A stretch of DNA of 64,000 bases from Paracoccaceae bacterium (GTDB lineage: Bacteria > Pseudomonadota > Alphaproteobacteria > Rhodobacterales > Rhodobacteraceae): contig JAHRYM010000001.1 in assembly GCA_020622085.1 (NCBI GenBank), positions 430,204-494,203 of the forward strand, written 5' to 3'. Below are positions 8,793-17,617 of this stretch, one piece after another. Below the pieces are notes generated by a model, which ran no database searches, had not been told where the DNA came from, and saw only the letters and a list, made by a program, of their open reading frames with translations. Each line of letters opens with the position of its first letter. Positions within the stretch are counted from its first letter, which is position 1. Position numbers and translations under genes: made by a program.

Positions 8793-9044
8793 CGTCTGTC
8801 GCAAGATCGGGGTGCCTGTCGCCCTCCGGCGACCGCATTGCCCGATCAGGGCCTGGTCGCTGAAAGTATTCCGGGCGGGGTCGACGTTCACTGTCCTGCG
8901 CTGGATGCAAGGTGCGCCCTGCCCGGCGCCGGGTCAAGCCGTCTGGCAAATGAAGGCCCTTGCGGGATCGGTCACAATCTTGCGTGATGGTGCAAGGGAT
9001 CACCCCGAAACCCGGGCACTCCGACGCCCCGAGAGAGGTGCAGC

Positions 9045-9971
9045 ATGCACGACGCCTTTTCCGCCCCCGGTCGTTTCTGGCGCGGCAACCTGCACACCCA
9101 CTCCGACCGGTCCGATGGCATCCTGCCACCCGAGGAGGTCTGCCGCCGCTACCGCGCCGAGGGCTACGACTTTCTGGCCGTGACCGACCATTTCATCGGC
9201 ACCTATGATTATCCGCTGGTGGATACGCGGCCGTTCCGCGCGCCCGGCTTCACCACGCTTCTTGGTGCCGAGCTGCATTCGGGTGCCATGGGGAACGGTG
9301 CGCTCTGGCATATCCTTGCCGTGGGCCTGCCCCTCGATTTCGCGCCGGGCAACGCACCCGGTTTCCACCAGGTTCCGGGCATGGAGACCGGCGCCGAGAT
9401 CGCCCGCCGCGCGCGCGATGCCGGCGCCTTCGTCGCCGTGGCGCATCCGCAATGGGCGGGACTGACGCTGGAAGACGCACGCAGCATCGAGGCCGCCCAT
9501 GTGGTCGAGGCCTACAACCACGGCTGCCACGCCGGCTGTGACCGGGGCGACGGATTTGCGATCAACGACCTGTTGCTGTCCGAAGGCCGCCGGATCAACC
9601 TGATCGCCACCGATGATGCGCATTTTTCCGAACCCGACCATTTCGGCGGCTGGACGATGGTCAAGGCGCCCGAGAACGATCCCGAGGCGCTGCTCAGCGC
9701 GCTGAAGGCCGGGCACCATTATTCGACGCAAGGGCCCGAATTGCGCCGGATCGAGTTTACCGAGAGGTCGGTCGATGTCGAATGTTCGGCAGCGGTCTCG
9801 GTGATCGTGCAGGGGCAGGGGGTGGCGGCCAAGGCGGTGCATGGCCATTCGATGACCCGGGCCTCGGTGATGATCGGCGGACAGGAACGGTTCGACCGTT
9901 CGCCCTGGCTGCGGGTGACGGTGGTCGATGCGGCGGGCAGGCGGGCCTGGTCGAACCCCTATTGGCGTTAG
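9045..9971 (+). CDS. PHP-domain metal-dependent phosphoesterase
   Basis: 308 residues. Polymerase-and-histidinol-phosphatase metal motifs run in order: GNLHTHSDRSDG near residue 15, FLAVTDHF, VAVAHPQWAG and LIATDDAHF. These are the usual His/Asp ligands for two or three metals. Such stand-alone PHP proteins hydrolyse phosphoesters (for example nucleotide or sugar phosphates); the substrate is unknown here. The ribosome site is GAGAGAGG. The gene ends one base before the convergent puuD stop, at the edge of the urate island, with no evident pathway link. Confidence 0.88.
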   Translation: MHDAFSAPGRFWRGNLHTHSDRSDGILPPEEVCRRYRAEGYDFLAVTDHFIGTYDYPLVDTRPFRAPGFTTLLGAELHSGAMGNGALWHILAVGLPLDFAPGNAPGFHQVPGMETGAEIARRARDAGAFVAVAHPQWAGLTLEDARSIEAAHVVEAYNHGCHAGCDRGDGFAINDLLLSEGRRINLIATDDAHFSEPDHFGGWTMVKAPENDPEALLSALKAGHHYSTQGPELRRIEFTERSVDVECSAAVSVIVQGQGVAAKAVHGHSMTRASVMIGGQERFDRSPWLRVTVVDAAGRRAWSNPYWR

Positions 9972-9972
9972 C

Positions 9973-11199
9973 TCAGGCGCCGTTTGCGGCGCGATACCAG
10001 GCGATGATCCGTTCACGCTCCTCCGGCTCCATGAAGCTTGCGTTGGCGGGGGGCATGGCCCGGGTCAGGCCCGCCTGCACCATGATGCGCCGTGCCTCAA
10101 GGGCAACCTGTTCGGGCGTTTCCAGCCGCACGCCCCTGGGTGCCCAGTGGATGCCGTCATAGGCGGGCTCGGACGCGTGGCACATGACGCAGCGCGTGGC
10201 GACGATGTCCGAGACTTCGGCAAATCCATCGGCATCTGCGAAGCGCTGTGCCGAAGCGGGCAGGGCGACCGTCCCGGCCTCGGGCGCCGGTGTGCGAAGC
10301 GACGACAGCCAGACGATAAGCACGAACAGCAGGATCGTCACGACCCATGTCCACTGCGGATTGCCCTTGCGGGCGTGGTGGCTGTTGAACCAGTGCCGGA
10401 TCGTCACGCCCATCAGGAAGACAAGGCTTGCAATCAGCCAGTTCCACGGGCTGGCGAAGGCCAGAGGGTAATGGTTCGACAGCATCAGGAAGACCACCGG
10501 CAGCGTCAGGTAGTTGTTGTGGGTCGACCGTTGCTTGGCGATCTTGCCGTATTTCGCATCGGGCTTGCGGCCCGCGATCAGGTCGGCCACCACGATGCGC
10601 TGGTTTGGCATGATCACAAGAAAGACGTTTGCCGACATGATCGTGGCAGTGAAGGCGCCCAGATGCAAAAGCACCGCGCGACCCGAAAAGACCTGCGCAT
10701 AACCCCAGGCGATGATCACAAGGATCAGATAAAGCGCCACCATCAGCCGGGTATTGTCCTCGCCGAAGCGCGATTTGCAGGTCAGGTCATAAAGAATCCA
10801 TCCCAGCGCCAGCGAGGCCAGCGAAATGCCGATCGCCTGCCATTGCGTCAGTTCGCGCACGGCGGGGTCGATCAGGTAAAGGTCCGCGCCCAGGTAGTAG
10901 ACCAGCGCCAGCAACGCGAAACCCGAAAGCCAGGTCGAATAGCTTTCCCACTTGAACCAGGTCAGGTCGGCGGGCATGCGGTCGGGCGCGACCAGGTATT
11001 TCTCGATGTGGTAGAAGCCGCCGCCATGCACCTGCCAGGCCTCGCCATCCGCGCCCGAGGCAAGGTCACGGTCACGGTGCAGGCCAAGGTCCAGCGCGAT
11101 GAAGTAGAAGGATGACCCGATCCAGGCGATGGCGGTGACCACGTGCGTCCAGCGCAGTGCGAATTCCAGCCATTCCGTCAGCATGATATAGTCCCACAT
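9973..11199 (-). CDS. puuD: membrane-bound urate hydroxylase PuuD with C-terminal cytochrome c domain
   Basis: 408 residues from ATG 11199 (MWDYIMLTEWLEFALRW), with AAGGG upstream. The N-terminal ~300 residues are a multi-pass membrane domain with His-rich motifs (WTHVVTAIAWIG, YHIEKYLVAP, RHWFNSHHARKG). The C-terminal ~90 residues form a c-type cytochrome with heme motif CVMCH and distal MPPANASFM. PuuD oxidises urate to 5-hydroxyisourate and passes electrons to the respiratory chain via the cytochrome. It is divergent from the LysR gene that probably controls it. Confidence 0.93.
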   Translation of the reverse strand: MWDYIMLTEWLEFALRWTHVVTAIAWIGSSFYFIALDLGLHRDRDLASGADGEAWQVHGGGFYHIEKYLVAPDRMPADLTWFKWESYSTWLSGFALLALVYYLGADLYLIDPAVRELTQWQAIGISLASLALGWILYDLTCKSRFGEDNTRLMVALYLILVIIAWGYAQVFSGRAVLLHLGAFTATIMSANVFLVIMPNQRIVVADLIAGRKPDAKYGKIAKQRSTHNNYLTLPVVFLMLSNHYPLAFASPWNWLIASLVFLMGVTIRHWFNSHHARKGNPQWTWVVTILLFVLIVWLSSLRTPAPEAGTVALPASAQRFADADGFAEVSDIVATRCVMCHASEPAYDGIHWAPRGVRLETPEQVALEARRIMVQAGLTRAMPPANASFMEPEERERIIAWYRAANGA

Positions 11200-11331
11200 G
11201 CGATGCCCTTTTTGCCGCCTGTCCTGTTTCTTTCGATATACCGCAGGAATTCTTCGTGATAATCGGGTTAATGGCAGAGCACTTTCAACGGCAGCGATAG
11301 AATGCCGGAGGCCTGCCGCAAGGGAGGCCAG

Positions 11332-12279
11332 ATGTCCTATGTGAACAACCTGCGGATGTTCCTGCGTGTCCATGACCTGGGCAGCATGAGCGCCGCCGCC
11401 CGTGACCAGCGCACATCCCCCGCCGTTGCCTCGGCGCGGGTGGCCGAACTGGAAAAGCACCTGGGCGTGCGGCTGTTCAATCGCACCACGCGCAGGCTCC
11501 AGCCGACCGAGAGCGGCCGGCTGTTCTACGAGGGCGCGCAGAAGGTGCTCGATGCGATCGACGAGGCCGAGGCAACGGTGATGGACAGCACCCGGACCCT
11601 GCGCGGCTCGATCTTCGTTGCTGCCCCTCTGGGGGTGGGCCGTCGCTTCATCGCGCCGCATGTCCCCGCCTTCAAGGACGACCATCCGCAGATCGACCTG
11701 CGGCTCAGGCTGTCGGACCGCAAGATCGATGTCATGGCCGAGGGACTCGACATGGTCTTCCATCTTGGCACGCTGGACGACAGCACGATGAAGCTTCGCG
11801 CGGTTGCCGATTGCCCGCGGCTCTTGTGTGCGGCGCCGGCCTATGTCGCCCGTCGTGGCATGCCCGAGGATGGCGATGCCCTGATCCGCGACCGGCACGA
11901 CTGCCTGTTGCTGCGCTTTCCCGGTGCCACCGAATATGTCTGGACCCTGCAGACGCCTGACGGCCCGCGCCGTCACGAAGTTTCGGGCCCGTTCGAGACC
12001 GACGATGGCGATGTGCTGACGGGCTGGGCGCTGGACGGCCGCGGCATCATCCTGAAGCCGATCTTCGAAGTGGCGGACCACCTGCGCGCCGGGCGCCTTG
12101 TGCCCGTGGCCCGCGCCACTCCGCCCTTGCCGGTGCAACTGGCCTGCCTGACCCAGCACCGCCGCCTGCGTGACCCGAAGATCCGCGCCTTCACCGATTT
12201 CATCATCGCCCGCAGCCGCGCGGACCTGGCGCGTGCCACCGATGGCCTGAAGATCGGGTTCGCAGACCCCGTGATCTAG
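11332..12279 (+). CDS. LysR-family transcriptional regulator (urate island)
   Basis: 315 residues from ATG 11332, which has a strong ribosome site (AGGGAGG); ATG 11302 would add ten residues. The N-terminal winged helix-turn-helix ([41 protein letters not shown]) is followed by a periplasmic-binding-like effector domain. It sits between divergent puuD and convergent HIU hydrolase genes, so a role in sensing a purine catabolite is likely but inferred from position. Its stop overlaps the HIU hydrolase stop by four bases. Confidence 0.9.
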   Translation: MSYVNNLRMFLRVHDLGSMSAAARDQRTSPAVASARVAELEKHLGVRLFNRTTRRLQPTESGRLFYEGAQKVLDAIDEAEATVMDSTRTLRGSIFVAAPLGVGRRFIAPHVPAFKDDHPQIDLRLRLSDRKIDVMAEGLDMVFHLGTLDDSTMKLRAVADCPRLLCAAPAYVARRGMPEDGDALIRDRHDCLLLRFPGATEYVWTLQTPDGPRRHEVSGPFETDDGDVLTGWALDGRGIILKPIFEVADHLRAGRLVPVARATPPLPVQLACLTQHRRLRDPKIRAFTDFIIARSRADLARATDGLKIGFADPVI

Positions 12280-12635
12280 CTGCCGCGATAGGTGGAATAG
12301 CCGAAAGGCGACAGCAGAAGCGGCACATGGTAATGCGCCGCCGCGTCCGAAATGCCGAAACGGATCGGGATTTCGCCCAGAAACCGCGGCGTTTCGGCCG
12401 GCGTGCCGCTTGCCTCCAGATAATCGCCCGCCTCGAAGATCAGCTCATAGAGGCCCGGCGCGAACTGCTCCTTCGGCAGGATCGGCGCATCGGTGCGGCC
12501 GTCGGCATTGGTCACCATCCGGGCCAGCGCCTCGCGCGCCTTGCCATCGATCCGGTAAAGCCGCACGCAGAGTCCGGCCGCCGGGCAGCCCCGCGCGGTG
12601 TCCAGCACATGTGTCGTCAGCCATCCGCCCGCCAT
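12276..12635 (-). CDS. uraH: 5-hydroxyisourate hydrolase (transthyretin-like)
   Basis: 119 residues from ATG 12635 ([16 protein letters not shown]). It carries the family signatures [27 protein letters not shown]-like [26 protein letters not shown] with the diagnostic C-terminal YRGS. It hydrolyses 5-hydroxyisourate, the PuuD product, to OHCU. It is divergent from the puuE-uraD fusion, so the 145-base gap between them probably holds both promoters. Confidence 0.95.
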   Translation of the reverse strand: MAGGWLTTHVLDTARGCPAAGLCVRLYRIDGKAREALARMVTNADGRTDAPILPKEQFAPGLYELIFEAGDYLEASGTPAETPRFLGEIPIRFGISDAAAHYHVPLLLSPFGYSTYRGS

Positions 12636-12780
12636 CGGCCCTCTCCTTTGCGCGCTGCCATCTTGCCGCATCCGCCTGCTCTGCGCGACCCCTGTCATCG
12701 TGTCCAACTCCTTATGTCATTTCTTGAAAGTCATCGCGGCCCGGTGCCTGTATCAAGGCATTGACCGACCGGAGACAGAG

Positions 12781-14196
12781 ATGAACCGCTACCCCCGCGA
12801 TCTGCTAGGCCACGGTGAAACCCCACCCGACCCGCGTTGGCCGGGGGGGGCACGCGTGGCGATCAGCCTTGTCCTGAATTACGAGGAAGGCGGCGAAAAC
12901 TGCCTCCTGCACGGCGATGCCCAGTCCGAGGCGTTCCTGTCCGACATCGCCGGCGCTGCCCCCTGGCCGGGCCAGCGCCACTGGAACATGGAATCGATCT
13001 ATGACTATGGCGCGCGGGCGGGATTCTGGCGGCTCCACCGCCTGTTCACCGGCCTTGGGATTCCCGTGACCATCTTCGGCGTCGCCACGGCGCTGGCGCG
13101 CAGCCCGGTGCAGGTGAAGGCGATGAAGGACGCGGGCTGGGAAATCGCCAGCCACGGGCTGAAATGGGTCGAACACCGCGACATGCCCGAGGACGAGGAA
13201 CGCCGCCAGATCCTTGAGGCCATCCGCCTGCACACAGAAGTCGTGGGGGAGCCGCCGCGTGGCTGGTATACGGGGCGCTGTTCGGTCAATACCGTGCGGC
13301 TGACGGCTGAAACCGGCGCGTTCGACTGGATTTCTGACACCTATGACGACGACCTGCCCTGGTGGCTTGACCTGGGCCAGCGTCAGCAACTGGTCATTCC
13401 CTATACGCTGGAAGCCAACGACATGCGCTTTGCCACGGCGCCGGGTTACATCACCGGTGAACAGTTCTTTCAGTATCTGAAGGACAGCTTCGACACGCTT
13501 TACGCCGAAGGCCAGGCAGGCGCGGCGCGGATGATGTCTGTGGGCCTGCATTGCCGCCTGATCGGGCGGCCCGGCAAGGTGGCGGGTCTGGCGCGGTTCC
13601 TTGACTATGCGCGCGGCCACGAAGGTGTCTGGTTCCCGCGCCGCATCGACATTGCCCGCCATTGGGCTGCGACCCATCCGCCGGAGCAGCGGGAGCGCCC
13701 GAGCCGGATGGAGCGGGATACTTTCGTTGCCCGCTTCGCCGGCATCTTCGAACATTCCCCCTGGATCGCCGATCGTGCCTTCGATCTGGAACTTGGCGCC
13801 GAACACGACAGCGCCATCGGCCTTCACAACGCGCTGGCGCGGGTCTTCCGGTCGGCCAGCCCTGATGAGCGTCTGGGTGTCCTCCGCGCGCACCCCGACC
13901 TGGCCGGCAAGCTCGCCGCCGCCCGCCGCCTGACGGGCGCATCCACCAGCGAACAGGCCAGCGCCGGCCTTGACGCGCTGACCGATGCGGAACGCGACCG
14001 TTTCACCGCCCTCAACACCGCTTACGTCGCGCGGCACGGCTTCCCCTTCATCATCGCCGTGCGCGACCATGACAAGCCCGGCATCCTCGACGCCTTCGCA
14101 CGCCGCCTCGCGCAGGACACCGAAACCGAATTCACCGAGGCCTGCGCCCAGGTCGAACGCATCGCCGAACTCCGCCTGAAGGATCAGCTGCCATGA
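12781..14196 (+). CDS. puuE-uraD: fused allantoinase PuuE - OHCU decarboxylase UraD
   Basis: 471 residues from ATG 12781 (MNRYPRDLLGHGETPPDPRW). Residues 1 to ~305 form a polysaccharide-deacetylase-like, cofactor-independent allantoinase (NYEEGGENCLLHGD, EIASHGLKWVEH, RGWYTGRCSVNT). Residues ~310-471 form OHCU decarboxylase (AEHDSAIGLHNAL, AHPDLAGKLA, HGFPFIIAVRDHDKP, ERIAELRL). The protein would convert OHCU to S-allantoin and open it to allantoate. Its stop overlaps the next start as ATGA. Confidence 0.94.
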   Translation: MNRYPRDLLGHGETPPDPRWPGGARVAISLVLNYEEGGENCLLHGDAQSEAFLSDIAGAAPWPGQRHWNMESIYDYGARAGFWRLHRLFTGLGIPVTIFGVATALARSPVQVKAMKDAGWEIASHGLKWVEHRDMPEDEERRQILEAIRLHTEVVGEPPRGWYTGRCSVNTVRLTAETGAFDWISDTYDDDLPWWLDLGQRQQLVIPYTLEANDMRFATAPGYITGEQFFQYLKDSFDTLYAEGQAGAARMMSVGLHCRLIGRPGKVAGLARFLDYARGHEGVWFPRRIDIARHWAATHPPEQRERPSRMERDTFVARFAGIFEHSPWIADRAFDLELGAEHDSAIGLHNALARVFRSASPDERLGVLRAHPDLAGKLAAARRLTGASTSEQASAGLDALTDAERDRFTALNTAYVARHGFPFIIAVRDHDKPGILDAFARRLAQDTETEFTEACAQVERIAELRLKDQLP

Positions 14197-15029
14197 CCGG
14201 TTACTACGCCCCCAAGGGTGGCCTTCCGCCGCAGACCAGCCTGATGACCGGCCGCGCCATCTTCACCGACGCCTATTGCGTCATCCCGCGCGGCTGCTTC
14301 TCAGACATCGTGGCGAGCCTGCTGCCCGGCTGGACCAACACCCGCATGTGGCTGATCGCGCGGCCGATGTCGGGGTTTTCGGAAACCTTCAGCCAGTATG
14401 TGATGGAGGTCGGCCCCGATGGCGGCTCCACCACGCCCGACCCGGACCCCGGCGCACAGTCGGTGATCTTCGTGACCGAGGGCGAACTCTGGCTCAATAT
14501 CAACGGCGAGGGGCACGAACTTGCGTCGGGCGGATTTGCCTATATCCCGCCGGGCGCCGAGTGGCAGCTGAGGAACGGCGCCGATCACCCGGCGCGCTTC
14601 CACTGGATCCGCAAGATCTACGAACCCGCCCCGGGCCTTCCGATGCCTGCGGCCTTCGTCACCTCCGACAAGGAGGTGGCCCCCGTCTGGATGCCCGGCA
14701 CCAGTGAAACCTGGGGCACCACCCGCTTCGTCGATCCCACGGACCTGTCGCACGACATGCATGTGACAATCGTCACCTTCAAGCCCGGCGGCCTGATCCC
14801 ATTCGAGGAAACCCATGTGATGGAGCATGGGCTCTACGTCCTCGAAGGCAAGGCGGTCTACAAGCTCAACCAGGACTGGGTCGAGGTCGAGGCCGGCGAT
14901 TTCATGTGGCTCCGCGCCTTCTGCCCGCAGGCCTGCTACGCCGGCGGCCCCGGCCCGTTCCGCTACCTGCTCTACAAGGACGTGAACCGCCACGCCCGCC
15001 TGCGCGGCCCCTGGGCTTTCGCACGGTGA
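14193..15029 (+). CDS. (S)-ureidoglycine aminohydrolase, bicupin
   Basis: 278 residues with two cupin barrels. The first half has VIFVTEGELWLNI and YIPPGAEW; the second has the metal-ligand cupin motif EETHVMEHGLYVLEGKAVY and GDFMWL. The family releases ammonia from (S)-ureidoglycine to give ureidoglycolate; some databases name it a bifunctional allantoicase/aminohydrolase. No separate allantoate amidohydrolase is present in the window. It is coupled to the fused puuE-uraD by a 4-base overlap. Confidence 0.9.
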   Translation: MTGYYAPKGGLPPQTSLMTGRAIFTDAYCVIPRGCFSDIVASLLPGWTNTRMWLIARPMSGFSETFSQYVMEVGPDGGSTTPDPDPGAQSVIFVTEGELWLNINGEGHELASGGFAYIPPGAEWQLRNGADHPARFHWIRKIYEPAPGLPMPAAFVTSDKEVAPVWMPGTSETWGTTRFVDPTDLSHDMHVTIVTFKPGGLIPFEETHVMEHGLYVLEGKAVYKLNQDWVEVEAGDFMWLRAFCPQACYAGGPGPFRYLLYKDVNRHARLRGPWAFAR

Positions 15030-15032
15030 CCG

Positions 15033-15087
15033 CTTCTTCATCTTGGCGCAAATATCCCACGGGGGTCCGGGGGTGTGAAACCCCCGG
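15033..15087 (-). repeat. hairpin plus GAGTATTT-type repeat, copy B
   Basis: Read on the minus strand: an 8-bp hairpin (15067-15074 with 15080-15087, CCGGGGGT/ACCCCCGG), then a CCCCC spacer, then GGATATTTGCGCCAAGATGA and AGAAG (ending at 15033). The tail matches copies A, C and D. It lies between the ureidoglycine aminohydrolase and allA genes and orients its tail toward the upstream gene's stop. Confidence 0.6.
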
Positions 15088-15096
15088 CGGTGTGCG

Positions 15097-15603
15097 ATGA
15101 CAGCCGCAGACCGTATCCTGCACCCCGCGGCCCTGACGGCTGATGCCTTCGCGCCCTTTGGCGATGTGCTGGAAGCCTCGGGCGATTTCCGGCTGATCAA
15201 CGAAGGCCTTTGCCGCCGCTACCACGACCGCGCCCGCATCGACATCGACGGTGCCGCGCCGGGCATCTCGGTCTTCATGTCCGAACCACGCGCGCTGCCC
15301 TACCGCTTCGATCTGGTTGAACGTCACCCGCTGGGATCGCAGGCCTTCGTTCCGATGGCGGCCCACCCCTTCCTGGTCATCGTCGCCCCCGACGAGGGCG
15401 GGCGACCCGGATGCCCGCTGGCCTTCCTGACCGATGGCGCGCAGGGCATCAACCTGCATCGCGGCACCTGGCATGGGGTGCTGACACCGCTTGCGGCGCC
15501 GGGGCTTTTTGCGGTTGTCGATCGTTGCGTGGCCGGTGCGAATCTCGAGGAATACCGCTACCCCGTTCCTTTCGTTGTCGAGGGTGGCCGCTCGCCGCGT
15601 TGA
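15097..15603 (+). CDS. allA: ureidoglycolate lyase AllA
   Basis: 168 residues, full length. AllA splits (S)-ureidoglycolate into glyoxylate and urea, the last step of the uricolytic route here. Signatures include AFAPFGDVLE near the N-terminus, ERHPLGSQAFVPM, NLHRGTWHGVLTPL and CVAGANLEEYRY. It is the third plus-strand gene of the island, 67 bases after the aminohydrolase with repeat copy B in the gap. Confidence 0.94.
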   Translation: MTAADRILHPAALTADAFAPFGDVLEASGDFRLINEGLCRRYHDRARIDIDGAAPGISVFMSEPRALPYRFDLVERHPLGSQAFVPMAAHPFLVIVAPDEGGRPGCPLAFLTDGAQGINLHRGTWHGVLTPLAAPGLFAVVDRCVAGANLEEYRYPVPFVVEGGRSPR

Positions 15604-15677
15604 TCCACAGGATTTCCTTGCGGGGGTGCGATGCCGAGGGATAGTCATGGTGCCAGACACCAGCAAAAGGCTGCCGC

Positions 15678-16493
15678 GTGCGCCCCGTGCCCAGATCCGA
15701 GCAAGGCTCCCGGCCATCCGTGGCCTCATCACTGAAGGATCGCCTGCGCATCCTGTATCAGGGCGGGACGCCGGCGGCGATGCGTTTCGGCTACGGGATG
15801 CTGGCCTTCGATCTGGCGACGGTATGCTTTCTGGTCGGCACCTCTTTCATGGCTCGCACCCCGCTGCTGGGGGCGATCGACTTCTGCCTCGGGATCATCT
15901 TTGCGCTCGACCTGGCCGCCCGCCTCTGGATCAGCCGTGACCGCCGCCGCAGGTTCCTCAACATCTACACGCTTCTTGACCTCTTGGTGATCTTCTCGCT
16001 TCTGGCGCCGATCAGCGGCGAAGGCGCGGCCTTCCTGCGCATCGCCCGGGTCTTTCGTGTCTTCCGCTCGCACACGACGCTGCGCCAGCTTCGCAAGGAT
16101 TCGGGGTTCTTCCGCCGCAACGAGGATGGGCTGGTCGCCGCGATCAACCTCCTGGTGTTTATCTTCGTGATGACCGGCCTGGTCTATGAGACGCAGCGCG
16201 GCCCGGACACCAAGATCATCAACTACGTCGACGCGCTTTACTTCACCGTCACCACGCTGACGACGACGGGCTATGGCGACATCACGATGACAACGGCCAG
16301 TGGGCGGTTGCTGACCGTCATCATCATGATCTTCGGCATCTCGTTCTTCCTCCGGCTCGTGCGGGTGATGCTGCGACCCGCCAAGGTGAAACACAGATGC
16401 CCGACCTGCGGGTTGAAGCGGCATGATTTCGATGCCGTGCATTGCAAGGCCTGCGGCCATATCCTCAATATCGAGGATGAAGGCGGGGTCTAG
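15678..16493 (+). CDS. voltage-gated-type potassium channel with C-terminal zinc ribbon
   Basis: 271 residues from GTG 15678; another GTG lies nine bases on. About six membrane segments are seen, with an Arg-rich S4-like RIARVFRVFRS, a pore helix and the K+ selectivity filter TTGYGD, then a last helix. The cytoplasmic C-terminus ends in CPTCG-x11-CKACG, a zinc-ribbon-like pair of CxxC motifs that is unusual for a short Kv-type channel. It stands alone between allA and a convergent GAPDH gene. Confidence 0.88.
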   Translation: MRPVPRSEQGSRPSVASSLKDRLRILYQGGTPAAMRFGYGMLAFDLATVCFLVGTSFMARTPLLGAIDFCLGIIFALDLAARLWISRDRRRRFLNIYTLLDLLVIFSLLAPISGEGAAFLRIARVFRVFRSHTTLRQLRKDSGFFRRNEDGLVAAINLLVFIFVMTGLVYETQRGPDTKIINYVDALYFTVTTLTTTGYGDITMTTASGRLLTVIIMIFGISFFLRLVRVMLRPAKVKHRCPTCGLKRHDFDAVHCKACGHILNIEDEGGV

Positions 16494-16494
16494 G

Positions 16495-17499
16495 CTAGCG
16501 CCGCCCCATCCGCGCGGCCACGTCGATCATGCGGCTGGAAAAGCCCCATTCGTTGTCATACCAGCCAAAGACCCGCAGCATCCCGCCCTGTGTCGTGCGG
16601 GTTTCGGGCAGGGCCATGACGATGCTTTCGGGCCTGGCCCGCAGGTCCGACGACACCAGCGGCTGCTCGGTCCAGCCGATGACGCCGCCTGCGCAACGCA
16701 GAACCGCATTCGCCGCCTCGGGCGAAGGCTGGACGCGGGTCATCACCGCCAGGTCCACCGCCGAGACACTGGCCGAGGGCACACGGACCGCCGCCCCCTC
16801 GATCCGGCCCGCCAGACCGGGCAGCACCACGTCCAGAAGCCGCTGCGCCGATGTGGTCGTCGGCACCATCGACAGTGCGGCGGCGCGGCTGCGGGCGAAA
16901 TCGGCGGCAGGGGCATCCACGGTGGGCTGGCTGCCAGTGTAGCAATGGATGGTGGTCATCCAGCCGGTCTCGATCCCGAAGGCGGTATCCAGCACCCGCA
17001 CCAGCGGCGCCAGCGCGTTGGTGGTGCAAGATGCGTTCGACACGATCCGCTGATCCGACAGAAGATCGTCGTTCGCGCCCAGCACGACCGTCAGTTCCGC
17101 GGCCTTCGAGGGTCCGGATATCAGGATCCGCCACGCGCCCGCCGCCAGGCCCCGACCCGCGATTTCCGGTGTATCGGCGCGGCCCGTGCATTCCATCAGC
17201 ACGTCGCAATCCGACAGATCGACCTTTGCCAGATCGGCCGAGCGTGTCAGCCGCAGGCGCTGGCCATCGACGACCAGCGCGCCTTCGGACAGTTCGACCC
17301 TGCCCGGCCAGGGACCGAAGACGCTGTCATACTGGAACAGATAGGCACACATCTCGGGCGCCGCGATGTCATTCACGGCAACGATCTCGATGGCGGCCGC
17401 CGCCGAGGCCGGAGCCGTCGCGCGGCGCTGCAGCCAGGCCCGAAGCACGGTGCGTCCGATACGCCCGAAGCCGTTGATCGCTACCCTGACCTTCCGCAT
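16495..17499 (-). CDS. glyceraldehyde-3-phosphate dehydrogenase family protein
   Basis: 334 residues from ATG 17499 (MRKVRVAINGFGRIGR). The N-terminal NAD(P) Rossmann motif is INGFGRIGR; the catalytic Cys is in SNASCTTNALAPL, with TTIHCYTGSQ following; the C-terminal WYDNEWGFSSRMID is typical. It oxidises glyceraldehyde-3-phosphate; an erythrose-4-phosphate role is possible for members outside the main glycolytic operon. No glycolytic neighbours are present, so which paralogue it is remains open. Confidence 0.9.
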   Translation of the reverse strand: MRKVRVAINGFGRIGRTVLRAWLQRRATAPASAAAAIEIVAVNDIAAPEMCAYLFQYDSVFGPWPGRVELSEGALVVDGQRLRLTRSADLAKVDLSDCDVLMECTGRADTPEIAGRGLAAGAWRILISGPSKAAELTVVLGANDDLLSDQRIVSNASCTTNALAPLVRVLDTAFGIETGWMTTIHCYTGSQPTVDAPAADFARSRAAALSMVPTTTSAQRLLDVVLPGLAGRIEGAAVRVPSASVSAVDLAVMTRVQPSPEAANAVLRCAGGVIGWTEQPLVSSDLRARPESIVMALPETRTTQGGMLRVFGWYDNEWGFSSRMIDVAARMGRR

Positions 17500-17617
17500 C
17501 CCTGATGTCCCCGCGCGCTGGCTGCCTGTCGCCTGTCCGACCGGATCCTCCGTCCGACACCACCTTGCTAACCGGGGCAAGGTGCGGGCTCAACAGCCTA
17601 AGTTGCGGGAAAGCAGA

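Larger units (their letters stand above)
8664..9044. other. 381-base gene-poor divergent gap
   Basis: This gap lies between the minus-strand NUDIX gene and the plus-strand PHP gene. It holds a possible 20-codon minus-strand ORF (8670-8732) and a plus-strand hairpin with a T7 tail (8770-8792). From about 8800 to 9030 nothing else is recognisable apart from the PHP ribosome site (GAGAGAGG) just before 9045. No tRNA or known riboswitch was seen. Confidence 0.5.

Noticed and set aside
9973..12159. 728-residue reading of the puuD frame
   Set aside because: Residues before MWDYIML are the antisense of the LysR gene; the membrane domain starts at 11199.
12636..12780. TTTC-TT-GAAA short inverted repeat in the HIU hydrolase/puuE gap as an operator
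   Set aside because: Arms of four bases are too short; no second copy before puuD supports it.
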